A stretch of DNA of 22,454 nt. It comes from Scleromatobacter sp038208735 (GTDB taxonomy: Bacteria > Pseudomonadota > Gammaproteobacteria > Burkholderiales > Burkholderiaceae_C). Of the stretch, positions 1 to 7,074 are shown in pieces. The notes beneath the pieces are model-generated. The model searched no databases. It had not been told where the DNA came from and was given only the letters and a program-made list of their open reading frames with translations. The stretch covers positions 1 to 22,454 of the forward strand of contig JBBQYL010000071.1 in the NCBI GenBank assembly GCA_038208735.1, written 5' to 3'. The first letter of the stretch is position 1. The number at the start of each line of letters is the position of its first letter. The position numbers and the translations under genes are program-made.

Positions 1-1748
1 TTCTCGACCAACGGATGGAGCTTGAAGTTGGACGGGATCGTCGTGATGCGTTCGGCCAGTCGCTTGAATTCGGCGACGGGAATCGCGGTGTCGGCGGCGT
101 CCGTCCACTTCTTGTTGAGGAACGGCGACCAGTCGACGGCGTACTTGCCCATGAAGTTAGTCAGCACCGGGTCGTGCGCCAGCCGGCCCGCGTCCATCGC
201 GGTGCGGAAGTCCTTCACCATGTCGTCGGGGCCGGTCTCGCCGAGCACACCCTGCGCCACCAGCTTGTCGCCGTACAGCTTGCGCGTGCCCGGGTGCTGG
301 GCGATGGTCTTGTACATCAGCGGCTGCGTGAGGCTGGGGGTGTCCTGCTCGTTGTGACCCAGCTTGCGGAAGCAGACGATGTCGACCACGACGTCCTTGT
401 TGAACTGCTGGCGGTAGTCGAGCGCGAGCTGCGTGCACAGGACGACCGCTTCCGGGTCGTCGCCGTTCACGTGCAGCACCGGCGCCTCGATCATCTTGAC
501 GACGTCGGTGCAGTAGAGCGTGGAACGTGTGTCGCGCGGGTCGGACGTGGTGAAGCCGATCTGGTTGTTGATGACCAGGTGGACGGTGCCGCCGGTGAAG
601 TAGCCACGGGTCTGGGCCAGCGCCAGCGTCTCCATGACGACGCCCTGGCCCGCGAACGCGGCGTCCCCGTGCACGATGACCGGCAGCACCTGCGCGCCCT
701 TGGCGTCGCCGCGGCGATCCATGCGGGCCTTGACCGAGCCCTCGACGACCGGGTTGACGATCTCGAGGTGGGACGGGTTGAACGCGAGCGACAGGTGCAC
801 CGGGCCACCGCCGGTGGTGATGTCGCTGGAGAAGCCCTGGTGGTACTTGACGTCGCCGGACGGCAGTTCTTCGGGCGCCGTGTGGTCGAACTCGGCGAAC
901 AGGTCCTTGGGCATCTTGCCGAGGGTGTTGACGAGCACGTTCAGGCGACCGCGGTGGGCCATGCCGATGACGATCTCCTGCACGCCCTTGGCGCCGGCGC
1001 GCTGCACCAGTTCGTCCATCGACACGATGAAGCTCTCGCTGCCTTCGAGCGAGAAGCGCTTCTGGCCGACGAACTTCGTGTGCAGGTAGCGCTCGAGGCC
1101 TTCCGAGGCCGTCAGGCGGTCGAGGATGTGCTTCTTTTCCTCGGCGTTGTAGGTGGGCTTGCTGCGGATCGCCTCGATGCGCTCCTGCCACCAGCGCTTC
1201 TCACCGGGGTCGGTGATGTGCATGAACTCGGCGCCGATGGTGCCGCAATAGGTTTCGCGCAGCGCCTGCAGGATCTGGCGCAGCGTCATGCTCTCGTTGG
1301 TCGAGAAGTACGTGTTCGTCGCCGAGAACGTGATGTCCATGTCGGCTTCGGTCAGGTCGTAGAACGCCGGATCGAGCTCGGGAATCTTGGGGCGCTCGGT
1401 GCGCTTGAGCGGATCCAGGTCGGCCCAGCGCGAACCCAGGAAGCGGTACGCGGCGATGAGCGACTGGACGTGGACCTGCTTGCGGGCGATGGCCAGGTCG
1501 GTGGAGCTGGCCTTGACGGCGAATGCGTTGGCCTTGGCGCGTTGCGCGAAGGACTCGATCACCGGCGCGTGAGGGACGTCGCGGGAGTCGGAGCCATCGG
1601 CCGCCGGCACGTGCTGCAGGGCGTCGAAGTAGGCGCGCCAGGTATCCGGCACCGAGCCGGGATTCTCGAGATAGGCCTCGTACATCTCTTCCACGTAGGG
1701 CGCATTGCCGCCGAACAGGTAGGAGTTGGACCTGTTTTGTTCCATCAT
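1..1748 (-). CDS. sucA: 2-oxoglutarate dehydrogenase E1 component (C-terminus cut by window edge)
   Basis: This is the thiamine-diphosphate-dependent E1 subunit of the cytoplasmic 2-oxoglutarate dehydrogenase complex, which decarboxylates 2-oxoglutarate in the TCA cycle and passes the succinyl group to E2 (SucB). About 582 residues are visible of a family length near 950; the rest lies beyond base 1. Recognisable parts are the N-terminal E1 motif SYLFGGNAPYVEEMYEAYL, the block EFMHITDPGEKRWWQERIE, the active-site region GMAHRGRLNVL, the segment FNPSHLEIVNPVVEGS and the ThDP-binding stretch GDAAFAGQG...NNQIGFTTS at about residues 358-395. Two ATGs lie in tandem; the first (1748) is chosen because GGTGAG sits 6 nt upstream of it. 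The gene is transcribed away from the cysteine-cluster gene at 2008; sucB would be expected beyond the window edge. Identification is secure. Confidence 0.97.
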   Translation of the reverse strand, partial: MMEQNRSNSYLFGGNAPYVEEMYEAYLENPGSVPDTWRAYFDALQHVPAADGSDSRDVPHAPVIESFAQRAKANAFAVKASSTDLAIARKQVHVQSLIAAYRFLGSRWADLDPLKRTERPKIPELDPAFYDLTEADMDITFSATNTYFSTNESMTLRQILQALRETYCGTIGAEFMHITDPGEKRWWQERIEAIRSKPTYNAEEKKHILDRLTASEGLERYLHTKFVGQKRFSLEGSESFIVSMDELVQRAGAKGVQEIVIGMAHRGRLNVLVNTLGKMPKDLFAEFDHTAPEELPSGDVKYHQGFSSDITTGGGPVHLSLAFNPSHLEIVNPVVEGSVKARMDRRGDAKGAQVLPVIVHGDAAFAGQGVVMETLALAQTRGYFTGGTVHLVINNQIGFTTSDPRDTRSTLYCTDVVKMIEAPVLHVNGDDPEAVVLCTQLALDYRQQFNKDVVVDIVCFRKLGHNEQDTPSLTQPLMYKTIAQHPGTRKLYGDKLVAQGVLGETGPDDMVKDFRTAMDAGRLAHDPVLTNFMGKYAVDWSPFLNKKWTDAADTAIPVAEFKRLAERITTIPSNFKLHPLVE

Positions 1749-2007
1749 ATTTCGCTCACCTTTTGTCCCGGTTTCCAGGACTACGATGGGTTGATCAACC
1801 TTCCGCGACCCGGTTCTACCGGTTGGCGGATTGCAAACGCCTTGCTGCCGGACGGAGGCCAGCAAGGGGACACAGAAGGACTATTGCTACTCTGCAGACC
1901 ATGAATGTAGCACTTACCCTGAGCCGCTGCCTGGGTGCTACTGCCCGGGAATCATGGCCTTTCTCCGCGGACCCGCCCGGTCGCACCCTGGCACAGTCGC
2001 GTGAACC
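1749..2007. promoter_or_regulatory. Divergent intergenic region, sucA leader with a 12-bp palindrome
   Basis: This non-coding stretch separates sucA (minus) from the small gene at 2008 (plus) and must contain the sucA promoter. A perfect palindrome, GGTTGATCAACC, lies at 1789-1800, about 40 nt before the sucA start, and a near-repeat of ACCGGTT follows at about 1808-1824. They could be operator sites for TCA-cycle regulation, but no known regulator consensus was matched. No convincing -35/-10 pair could be assigned. Short reading frames here look non-coding. Confidence 0.35.
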
Positions 2008-2328
2008 ATGTCGCGCCAGGTCATCCGCCTCCACCCCGCCGCCCCGGCGAAGCCGCCCGAGGCCGCGCCGTGCAACGGCTGCGGCGTGTGCTGCGCGGCC
2101 GAGCCGTGTCCCATCGGCGTGCTCGTCAGTGGGCGCTTCTCGGGCTCGTGCGCGGCGCTGTCGTGGAATGAAGACGACGGCCTGTACCGCTGTGGGATGG
2201 CCTCGGATCCTGCCGCGGTGATCCGCTGGCTGCCGCGCATCGCGGCGCCGCTGGTGGCCCGGCTGGCCCGACGCTGGATCTCGGCGGCGAGCGGGTGCGA
2301 CAGCGACCTGGTCGTCGAAGCGTCCTGA
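2008..2328 (+). CDS. Small cysteine-cluster protein (YkgJ-like metal-binding)
   Basis: This 106-residue protein has an N-terminal cysteine cluster, CNGCGVCC (C22, C25, C28, C29), followed by C34, C48 and C62. The pattern CxxCGxCC with further spaced cysteines resembles the YkgJ-like family, thought to bind zinc or an iron-sulfur centre. There is no signal peptide or membrane segment, so it is probably cytoplasmic. The C-terminal half is basic and tryptophan-containing (VIRWLPRIAAPLVARLARRW). The ATG at 2008 lacks a strong ribosome-binding site; GTGAA lies just upstream. It is divergent from sucA and has no clear functional partner. The cysteine pattern is visible; the biochemical role is unknown. 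Confidence 0.75.
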   Translation: MSRQVIRLHPAAPAKPPEAAPCNGCGVCCAAEPCPIGVLVSGRFSGSCAALSWNEDDGLYRCGMASDPAAVIRWLPRIAAPLVARLARRWISAASGCDSDLVVEAS

Positions 2329-2471
2329 CGCGGCCTCCTGTCGACCGCCCGTCGGCACGCAGACGCAATGCACAATGACGCGCCCTCACCCGGCTGCCGA
2401 CCCATCGCATTCGTCGTTAGCGCGAGGCGGTCACGCTGCGGTCGCCTCAAGAATCGAACGCAAGGACCTTC

Positions 2472-2975
2472 GTGCATCCAAAGCTCGGTTTTTTGATCGT
2501 CGTGGCCCTGACGGCCCTCGCGGGCTGCAGCACGGTCAGCAAATCCCCGGAAGGCTCGAAGCAGACCAAGGTCAGCCTCGTGCTGGGAACCCACGTCGGG
2601 GTGATCGCCTACGACGAGGCCATCGGTTGCGCGGGCAAGAGCCCGGTTCCGCCTGGCACGGACATCTACATCGACGGCGCCTCCTATTTCTCGTTCGCGG
2701 TCGCCACGGGACAAGCCGTCAATTCCGGGGTGGGCCTTGGTCATGCGACCCAATGGAACGCCTTCACCATCCCGCCGGGCACCGGAGATCTTCGGATCTC
2801 GTCGTCTCTCGCCGGATCCAACCCATCGGCATTCCGCACGCTGGTCGAGCGGAAACAGGCCGATGGTGAATGGAGGCGCGACACCACGGTCATCCAGCGC
2901 TCACCGACCATACCCATCCTGGGGACTGGCGACTGGTGCAAGCCGAACGAGAACATTCAAAAGCCGGGGCATTGA
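2472..2975 (+). CDS. Putative lipoprotein
   Basis: This 167-residue protein begins with GTG at 2472, preceded by AAGGAC as ribosome-binding site. It has a lipoprotein signal peptide: a short basic n-region (HPK), a hydrophobic stretch (LGFLIVVALTAL) and a lipobox LAGC with the acylated cysteine at residue 19. Residue 20 is Ser, which in enterobacterial rules favours outer-membrane sorting. The mature part is Gly/Ser/Thr-rich with two further cysteines (in AIGCAGK and GDWCKP) and no domain I recognise. The gene stands alone at the left edge of the AT-richer island. A 7-bp hairpin (AGAGGCC at 2978-2984 with GGCCTCT at 3000-3006) follows the stop codon but lacks a T-run, so it is at most a weak terminator. 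Confidence 0.75.
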   Translation: MHPKLGFLIVVALTALAGCSTVSKSPEGSKQTKVSLVLGTHVGVIAYDEAIGCAGKSPVPPGTDIYIDGASYFSFAVATGQAVNSGVGLGHATQWNAFTIPPGTGDLRISSSLAGSNPSAFRTLVERKQADGEWRRDTTVIQRSPTIPILGTGDWCKPNENIQKPGH

Positions 2976-3060
2976 TAAGAGGCCTGACCGCTGACCTTTG
3001 GCCTCTGGCCTTTGACCGCACTGTTCCTTGGTGACGCTGCTTTTTCTCCCGACGCCCTCA

Positions 3061-3272
3061 TACCGGCTGATCGCGGCACGAGGAACGGCCACCCGGTGCC
3101 TCGTGCGGGGAGGTGCTGGCGTCCGAGACGGGATACCGAACTCGGCTGGACGGCGAAACGGAAGACGTCGCCGTTAGCCCGCAGCCGGTTGCCACGAAAG
3201 ACTGTTCAGTGGGGTCGAGAGTGCTGTGGGAACAAGATCGACGATTCCGACGGGCGTCAGCTTTCGCTGCAT
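3061..3272 (+). repeat. Left copy of a ~210-nt inverted repeat flanking the island
   Basis: The sequence from about 3063 to 3272 recurs on the opposite strand at 7499-7075. The block from about 3099 (CCTCGTGCGGGGAGGTGCT) to 3272 (CTTTCGCTGCAT) matches 7250-7075 almost base for base, with roughly ten differences. The outer block at 3063-3100 (CCGGCTGATCGCGGCACGAG onward) matches 7499-7464. Here the two blocks are contiguous, whereas the right copy is split by extra sequence. The peptide read through it (DTELGWTAKRKTSPLARSRL) is the same in both copies, but the repeat is most simply a non-coding dispersed element. The stretch 2976-3060 before it and 3273-3340 after it hold no gene I can support. 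Confidence 0.85.
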
Positions 3273-3340
3273 TGCTGCCAGTGGCGATGCGATCTAGGGA
3301 GGCGATCGGGCCGCGTCTCCAGGTAAGCGCATTCGTGAAT

Positions 3341-4189
3341 CTATGGTTTCGGCTGCGACTCGAGATTAGCTTCGCGAATTCTCGTTTCCATCATTTCCGC
3401 CTGCTGCAAAGCAGCGACGCCAAAATCTCTGCCGGCGATGATGCTGTCCATCGTCTGGAGGATTTTCCGAACGAACTTGTCATGCAGCCACCTAGATCGC
3501 CCGTGCTCGAGTTGCTTGAACTCCGCAAACGTCGAACCTCCTAGCGCCGCTTTAATGTAGAGTTGAATGTTCTTGTCCTCATGCCATAAGCGATTTTTGG
3601 AATTGTGCTTGCTATTGTCAACAAGATAGATTGTGCGCAACGTGACAGCCTGGTAGGTTGCATACAGCGACCAGAGAACCTCTCCGATATAGAGCCGGTG
3701 CTCAGCTAGTTTTCTGGTCTCTTCCATTACGCGCCCGTTCACCTTCTCGTGGTTTAGCGTGTGTAGAAGCCGCATATAGTTTTCAATCCCGTCGGCCTCA
3801 AGGATTTCCCTCTCGGTCAGGACATCGAGCGTGGTGACGGCTGCCGGCACCGAATCCGACAAGTTGAGGGCGGCCTTCCACATCTTCTCGACAGCTTCGA
3901 GGCGCTTGGTAAGAGAAGCCTTTTGAACCTCTCCGAATGATTGCGACGCCAGTTTAAGCTTCTCACTCTCTCGGTCAAAGTTCGCCTTCAGTCTCGCGGC
4001 TGACGCATCAGTGCGTTCCTTCAGTTCCGCTGACAGTGCGGCGAGACGAGCATCGTACTCATGCTGGACGCTTGCGGTGAGACGCTTGGCTATCCATGTC
4101 CGGAAGAGCCAGCCGAGTGCCGCGATCAGTACGGCGCTCGTGCCTACGGAGCTTATGACACTCCAGAGGAACGTCTGATATTCCGACAT
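3341..4189 (-). CDS. Membrane-anchored coiled-coil protein, third gene of the island operon
   Basis: This 282-residue protein has one N-terminal transmembrane helix (about residues 8-30, ending GWLFR) followed by basic residues (RTWIAKR), which predicts a cytoplasmic C-terminal body. Residues 38-100 are rich in Ala, Glu, Lys and Arg with heptad-like spacing (LAALSAELKERTDASAARLK), indicating a coiled coil. The rest is probably helical, with no catalytic motif I can name. It starts 66 nt after the HEPN-like gene ends, so it is probably co-transcribed with the two genes upstream. In conflict systems a small membrane protein beside an ATPase and a nuclease-like protein can act as anchor, sensor or membrane-disrupting effector; here that is inference. 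The ribosome-binding site is weak (GGA at about -11). Confidence 0.8.
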   Translation of the reverse strand: MSEYQTFLWSVISSVGTSAVLIAALGWLFRTWIAKRLTASVQHEYDARLAALSAELKERTDASAARLKANFDRESEKLKLASQSFGEVQKASLTKRLEAVEKMWKAALNLSDSVPAAVTTLDVLTEREILEADGIENYMRLLHTLNHEKVNGRVMEETRKLAEHRLYIGEVLWSLYATYQAVTLRTIYLVDNSKHNSKNRLWHEDKNIQLYIKAALGGSTFAEFKQLEHGRSRWLHDKFVRKILQTMDSIIAGRDFGVAALQQAEMMETRIREANLESQPKP

Positions 4190-4255
4190 CTTAGAAATCC
4201 AGGTAGGGGTCAGAGGAAGGCAAGTGCGCCAGTGAACAGCCGAGGCAAGATGCCG

Positions 4256-5167
4256 CTATCGCCTTCGATTCTGATCAACGATGAACGATTGGAACGCGGC
4301 GTAAACTGGCTTGATTGGCTGCGAACGCTGCGACGATCTCGTCGACGCGAAAATCTCGTAGTACTTCTTGAACCTGTGGCGATCGGACGCCCAGACGGTC
4401 GTCCAACTGGCGACGTACCGCTTCGGCAAATCTCGGCCCGCAGGGCTCGCGGTGTGGGTGCGCTTGAGCAAATCGGCGAAGCAATACGAATTGACGGCGC
4501 ATACAAGCGCCTCCAACGCCTCTGCGATCTCCTGGAGGTGCTGCACCGACAATTTGAGCGGTTTCTCCAGGAGCGGCTTGTGGCGCTCGATTCCGAGGCG
4601 CATCGCTTGTTGGCTGCCGAGCTTGCCGAAGCGGTGGATGCCGCAGTGCCGCACTTGGCAAATGGACTCGAAGTCGTCGAAAAGATCTTCCAGAAGCCGC
4701 GGCACGCCACCGTCCTTACTCATCTGAGAAATGTTGCAGAGGGATTTCAGCTCAATTGCGACGTTGCGCGCGGAAGCGAAGGACTGCCCCTCCAGTAATG
4801 CCTCGGGCAAAAGACTTTTGTCGTGGTGGAGCGCTGCGCCGTAGCTGACGTTCCTACTCGACGCGTTCTCACGACAGGCGGGATCAACCAGGATCAGCCT
4901 CCGCAGCAGAGAACGGAAATAGCCTTCGGCCGCCGATACCATGCCCATGTAGACGAGGGAACCAAGCACCGGCGTGTAGTCGTTGCGGATTTGCGCCTGG
5001 AGGTAGAGCCGGTTGATTCCTGCTAAGTTGGTGAGGTACTCGTCGATCGGCGATTCCTCACTGGCCGTATGCATCCGGTCGAACCAAGCCGAAGTGTCGA
5101 GTTGGGCTCGGGCCGGCGCTGACCCGGGCGTCAGGTTTTGAAAAAGGGCTTCCTCGGCTGGCGTCAT
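4256..5167 (-). CDS. HEPN-like protein with RxxxxH motif, second gene of the island operon
   Basis: This 303-residue soluble protein is mainly alpha-helical. Residues 171-180 read QVRHCGIHRF, giving R173-x4-H178. This fits the R-x(4-6)-H signature of HEPN domains, which act as metal-independent RNases in many toxin-antitoxin, abortive-infection and CRISPR effectors. The motif follows an acidic helix (LLEDLFDDFESIC), as in HEPN folds where it opens a late helix. An N-terminal helical region (residues 40-95) includes YLTNLAGINRLYLQAQ. It starts 6 nt after the stop of the ATPase gene, implying translational coupling. Some HEPN-like proteins are not nucleases, and the call rests on a short motif plus context. 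It could instead be a helical partner protein of unknown function. Confidence 0.7.
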   Translation of the reverse strand: MTPAEEALFQNLTPGSAPARAQLDTSAWFDRMHTASEESPIDEYLTNLAGINRLYLQAQIRNDYTPVLGSLVYMGMVSAAEGYFRSLLRRLILVDPACRENASSRNVSYGAALHHDKSLLPEALLEGQSFASARNVAIELKSLCNISQMSKDGGVPRLLEDLFDDFESICQVRHCGIHRFGKLGSQQAMRLGIERHKPLLEKPLKLSVQHLQEIAEALEALVCAVNSYCFADLLKRTHTASPAGRDLPKRYVASWTTVWASDRHRFKKYYEIFASTRSSQRSQPIKPVYAAFQSFIVDQNRRR

Positions 5168-5173
5168 GGCAAA

Positions 5174-6928
5174 CTAAGACAGGTATTCGTCTAGGAAGGA
5201 TTCGACGGCGTCGATGATGGTCTCCGCTCGACGCTGGCCGACATGACGGATCGTGCGCAAGGCCGTGCCAGGATCTTGCAGCGCCAGGAATTCACCAACC
5301 GTTTTGGGAATTCCCGCGGTCGTGGACAGCCGATCGCGCTGCCACTGAGTCAGCCCTGGGACATGCGAAAGCGTCGTCAGCAGAAGCCGGTCGTACGTCG
5401 ACTCGTCCGTCAGGCGCGTGCCGCATTCGAAGCAGAATTTGGCACCCTCAACTCGCTTAGCGTTGCAACTGCGACAGTTCGGAAGATCTAGCCCGAGGGC
5501 ATCGAGCTTTTGGGCGTCGACCAGCGTCGTCATCACGCGCCGGACTGGCTGCTTCTCGTCCTGTCGCAGGAGCATTTCCAACGCGAACTTCGCCGAGAAG
5601 CCACGCTTGCGGGTGAAGGCGCGATCCTGTATCAATGCCCCGACGTGGGGCACCAGTCTGAGGTATTCCTTTTTCCCATGGGACACCTTCCCGCGTTTGT
5701 AGATCATCCCGGCCTCCTCGAGGAGGCGCAGCATTCGATCAACGTAGGGGCGATTTTCAACTGTTGAGGTGTCGATGCCTATGGTCAGTTGGCGGGTGGT
5801 GCCTTCTGCCAACTCTTGATTCGCGGCGGTAATGGCGCTGAGCATGGCATCCAGGGCATCTCGCCCGACGGCGACGATCGAAGCGAACTGGGGCTTCTTG
5901 TCCTGCAAGGTCAGATATTCGGTTCTCTTTTCGCCGACGAAATCCTCGATGGTCCTGTTGAACGCGACCTGGGCGTTCGAAGAAGTGTCGCGGTGCTTCT
6001 TATAAAAGCGCACGAGCGTCATGAACGCGCGGGGTACGCCAAAGGCCGCGTATGCAAGCAGGCCCCGCATCTCTTCGGGGATGTCGTTCATGTCAGGAAA
6101 TCGCGTGTTTCCGATTTTCTCCATGAACGAAAGATAGTCCGAGTCGACCACGCTCTTCCAGACGAAAATGCTCTCTGCTTCATGCGTGGCGTGAAAGTTC
6201 GGGCCGTACTCAGTCGAGCCAGGATATACGGACGCCTTCGGCGCGAGCTTTGATCCCTTCAGAGCCCTGAAGATGTCGAAGAAGTTCGATAAGAACTCGG
6301 GTGTCAGTGTCAGCGCCGCGTCGTCCAAAAACAGCACCACGCGCTTACGATGGAGGCGCTCCGCCGCCTTCAGAAGTAGCCCCTTCACATGATCGATCGT
6401 CAAGCTTGCGGCTAGCGTGTCCTGCTCCGGCGATGGCGTTCGCCCCTGCTCGTAGGTACCGATCAGCGCGCGTATGGCGCTGGTACGCATACCAGTGATC
6501 GACTCCGAATCGAAGTCCTTGCCCCCAAAGGCATGCAGAGCGTCGTCCAGGCCGACCGCGATGTTGGCGAGCACCCAGACGTAGAACATCGTCATCGCAT
6601 CTGGCCGCTTGCGTAGCAGCGGCTCAAGCCGATAGTAACGATTGAGGTTCGTGTAGACCGCAAATGCGGCTAACGGATCTTTGACACATTCCGTAAAGGC
6701 GAAGCGCATCAGGTGCGTCTTGCCACAGCCGCGAGGCCCGACCAAAAGCTTGGCACCGGTGCCGGTGAGGGCATGCAGCCAACCGTCCGATTCGCCGCTC
6801 AGTACGGTGTTGTTCTCGATCGTTTCCAGTTCGAGGTGGTCTGCGCGCTCCTCATATAGCTGCGTGACCTCCTTTTCTTCATCTTCGGTGAGCGTGATCG
6901 CGGTCAACGGATGGTTTGTCGCTGGCAT
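5174..6928 (-). CDS. ORC/Cdc6-like AAA+ ATPase with C-terminal zinc ribbon and helix-hairpin-helix
   Basis: This is a 584-residue P-loop ATPase. Walker A is GPRGCGKT (residues 64-71) and Walker B is VVLFLDD (197-203), followed by a polar segment with PGSTEYGPNF (236-245). The spacing and the helical lid resemble ORC/Cdc6-type AAA+ proteins. A winged-helix-like middle region (VDRMLRLLEEAGMIYKRGK) follows. Then comes a CxxC-x10-CxxC zinc ribbon (C485, C488, C499, C502) and a C-terminal helix-hairpin-helix-like region (about 524-584, ending IRHVGQRRAETIIDAVESFL), suggesting nucleic-acid binding. The ATG at 6928 is chosen; a longer frame reaches 7021, but those 31 residues lack family character and cross the promoter-like region. 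It is the first gene of the operon and probably its NTP-driven sensor or switch. The ATPase call is firm; the cellular role is inferred. Confidence 0.85.
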   Translation of the reverse strand: MPATNHPLTAITLTEDEEKEVTQLYEERADHLELETIENNTVLSGESDGWLHALTGTGAKLLVGPRGCGKTHLMRFAFTECVKDPLAAFAVYTNLNRYYRLEPLLRKRPDAMTMFYVWVLANIAVGLDDALHAFGGKDFDSESITGMRTSAIRALIGTYEQGRTPSPEQDTLAASLTIDHVKGLLLKAAERLHRKRVVLFLDDAALTLTPEFLSNFFDIFRALKGSKLAPKASVYPGSTEYGPNFHATHEAESIFVWKSVVDSDYLSFMEKIGNTRFPDMNDIPEEMRGLLAYAAFGVPRAFMTLVRFYKKHRDTSSNAQVAFNRTIEDFVGEKRTEYLTLQDKKPQFASIVAVGRDALDAMLSAITAANQELAEGTTRQLTIGIDTSTVENRPYVDRMLRLLEEAGMIYKRGKVSHGKKEYLRLVPHVGALIQDRAFTRKRGFSAKFALEMLLRQDEKQPVRRVMTTLVDAQKLDALGLDLPNCRSCNAKRVEGAKFCFECGTRLTDESTYDRLLLTTLSHVPGLTQWQRDRLSTTAGIPKTVGEFLALQDPGTALRTIRHVGQRRAETIIDAVESFLDEYLS

Positions 6929-6978
6929 ATCTTGATCTCGGTCGGGTCGACGTGTAGAGAGGCTACTCAGCGCAGCGC

Positions 6979-6994
6979 GGTCAACTGTAACAGT
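6979..6994 (-). promoter_or_regulatory. Possible promoter element and palindrome upstream of the island operon
   Basis: An odd palindrome, ACTGTAACAGT, lies at 6984-6994. On the minus strand it is adjacent to TTGACC (6984-6979), a good match to a sigma-70 -35 box. No strong -10 is seen at the usual distance: CTCTCT at 17-nt spacing and TCTACA at 20-nt spacing are both poor. The palindrome could be an operator controlling the three-gene operon. The assignment is tentative. Confidence 0.3.
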
Positions 6995-7074
6995 CGAGCC
7001 GACAACGGCAGGTAGGAACACACGAGGGGCGAGCGGAGTTCGGGAAGGAAGGCCTGCGCTAGGGGATGACTCCT

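Noticed and set aside
15..1904. Very long plus-strand open frame opposite sucA
   Set aside because: It is the high-GC antisense shadow of sucA; the minus strand gives an unmistakable E1 protein and the plus frame has repetitive Arg/Val/His-rich composition with no known domain.
3160..3190. Possible integron attC site because of GTTAGCC next to the island repeat
   Set aside because: Only one such core was found, the matching RYYYAAC partner at a sensible distance is absent, and there is no integron integrase in the window.
3012..3326. Open frame across the left repeat giving the same peptide as the right repeat
   Set aside because: The shared peptide follows from DNA-level repetition; the frame has no convincing start signal, so I treat it as a non-coding repeat.
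6929..7021. Longer N-terminus for the island ATPase
   Set aside because: The extra residues are not ATPase-like and overlap the promoter-like palindrome; the ATG at 6928 fits better.
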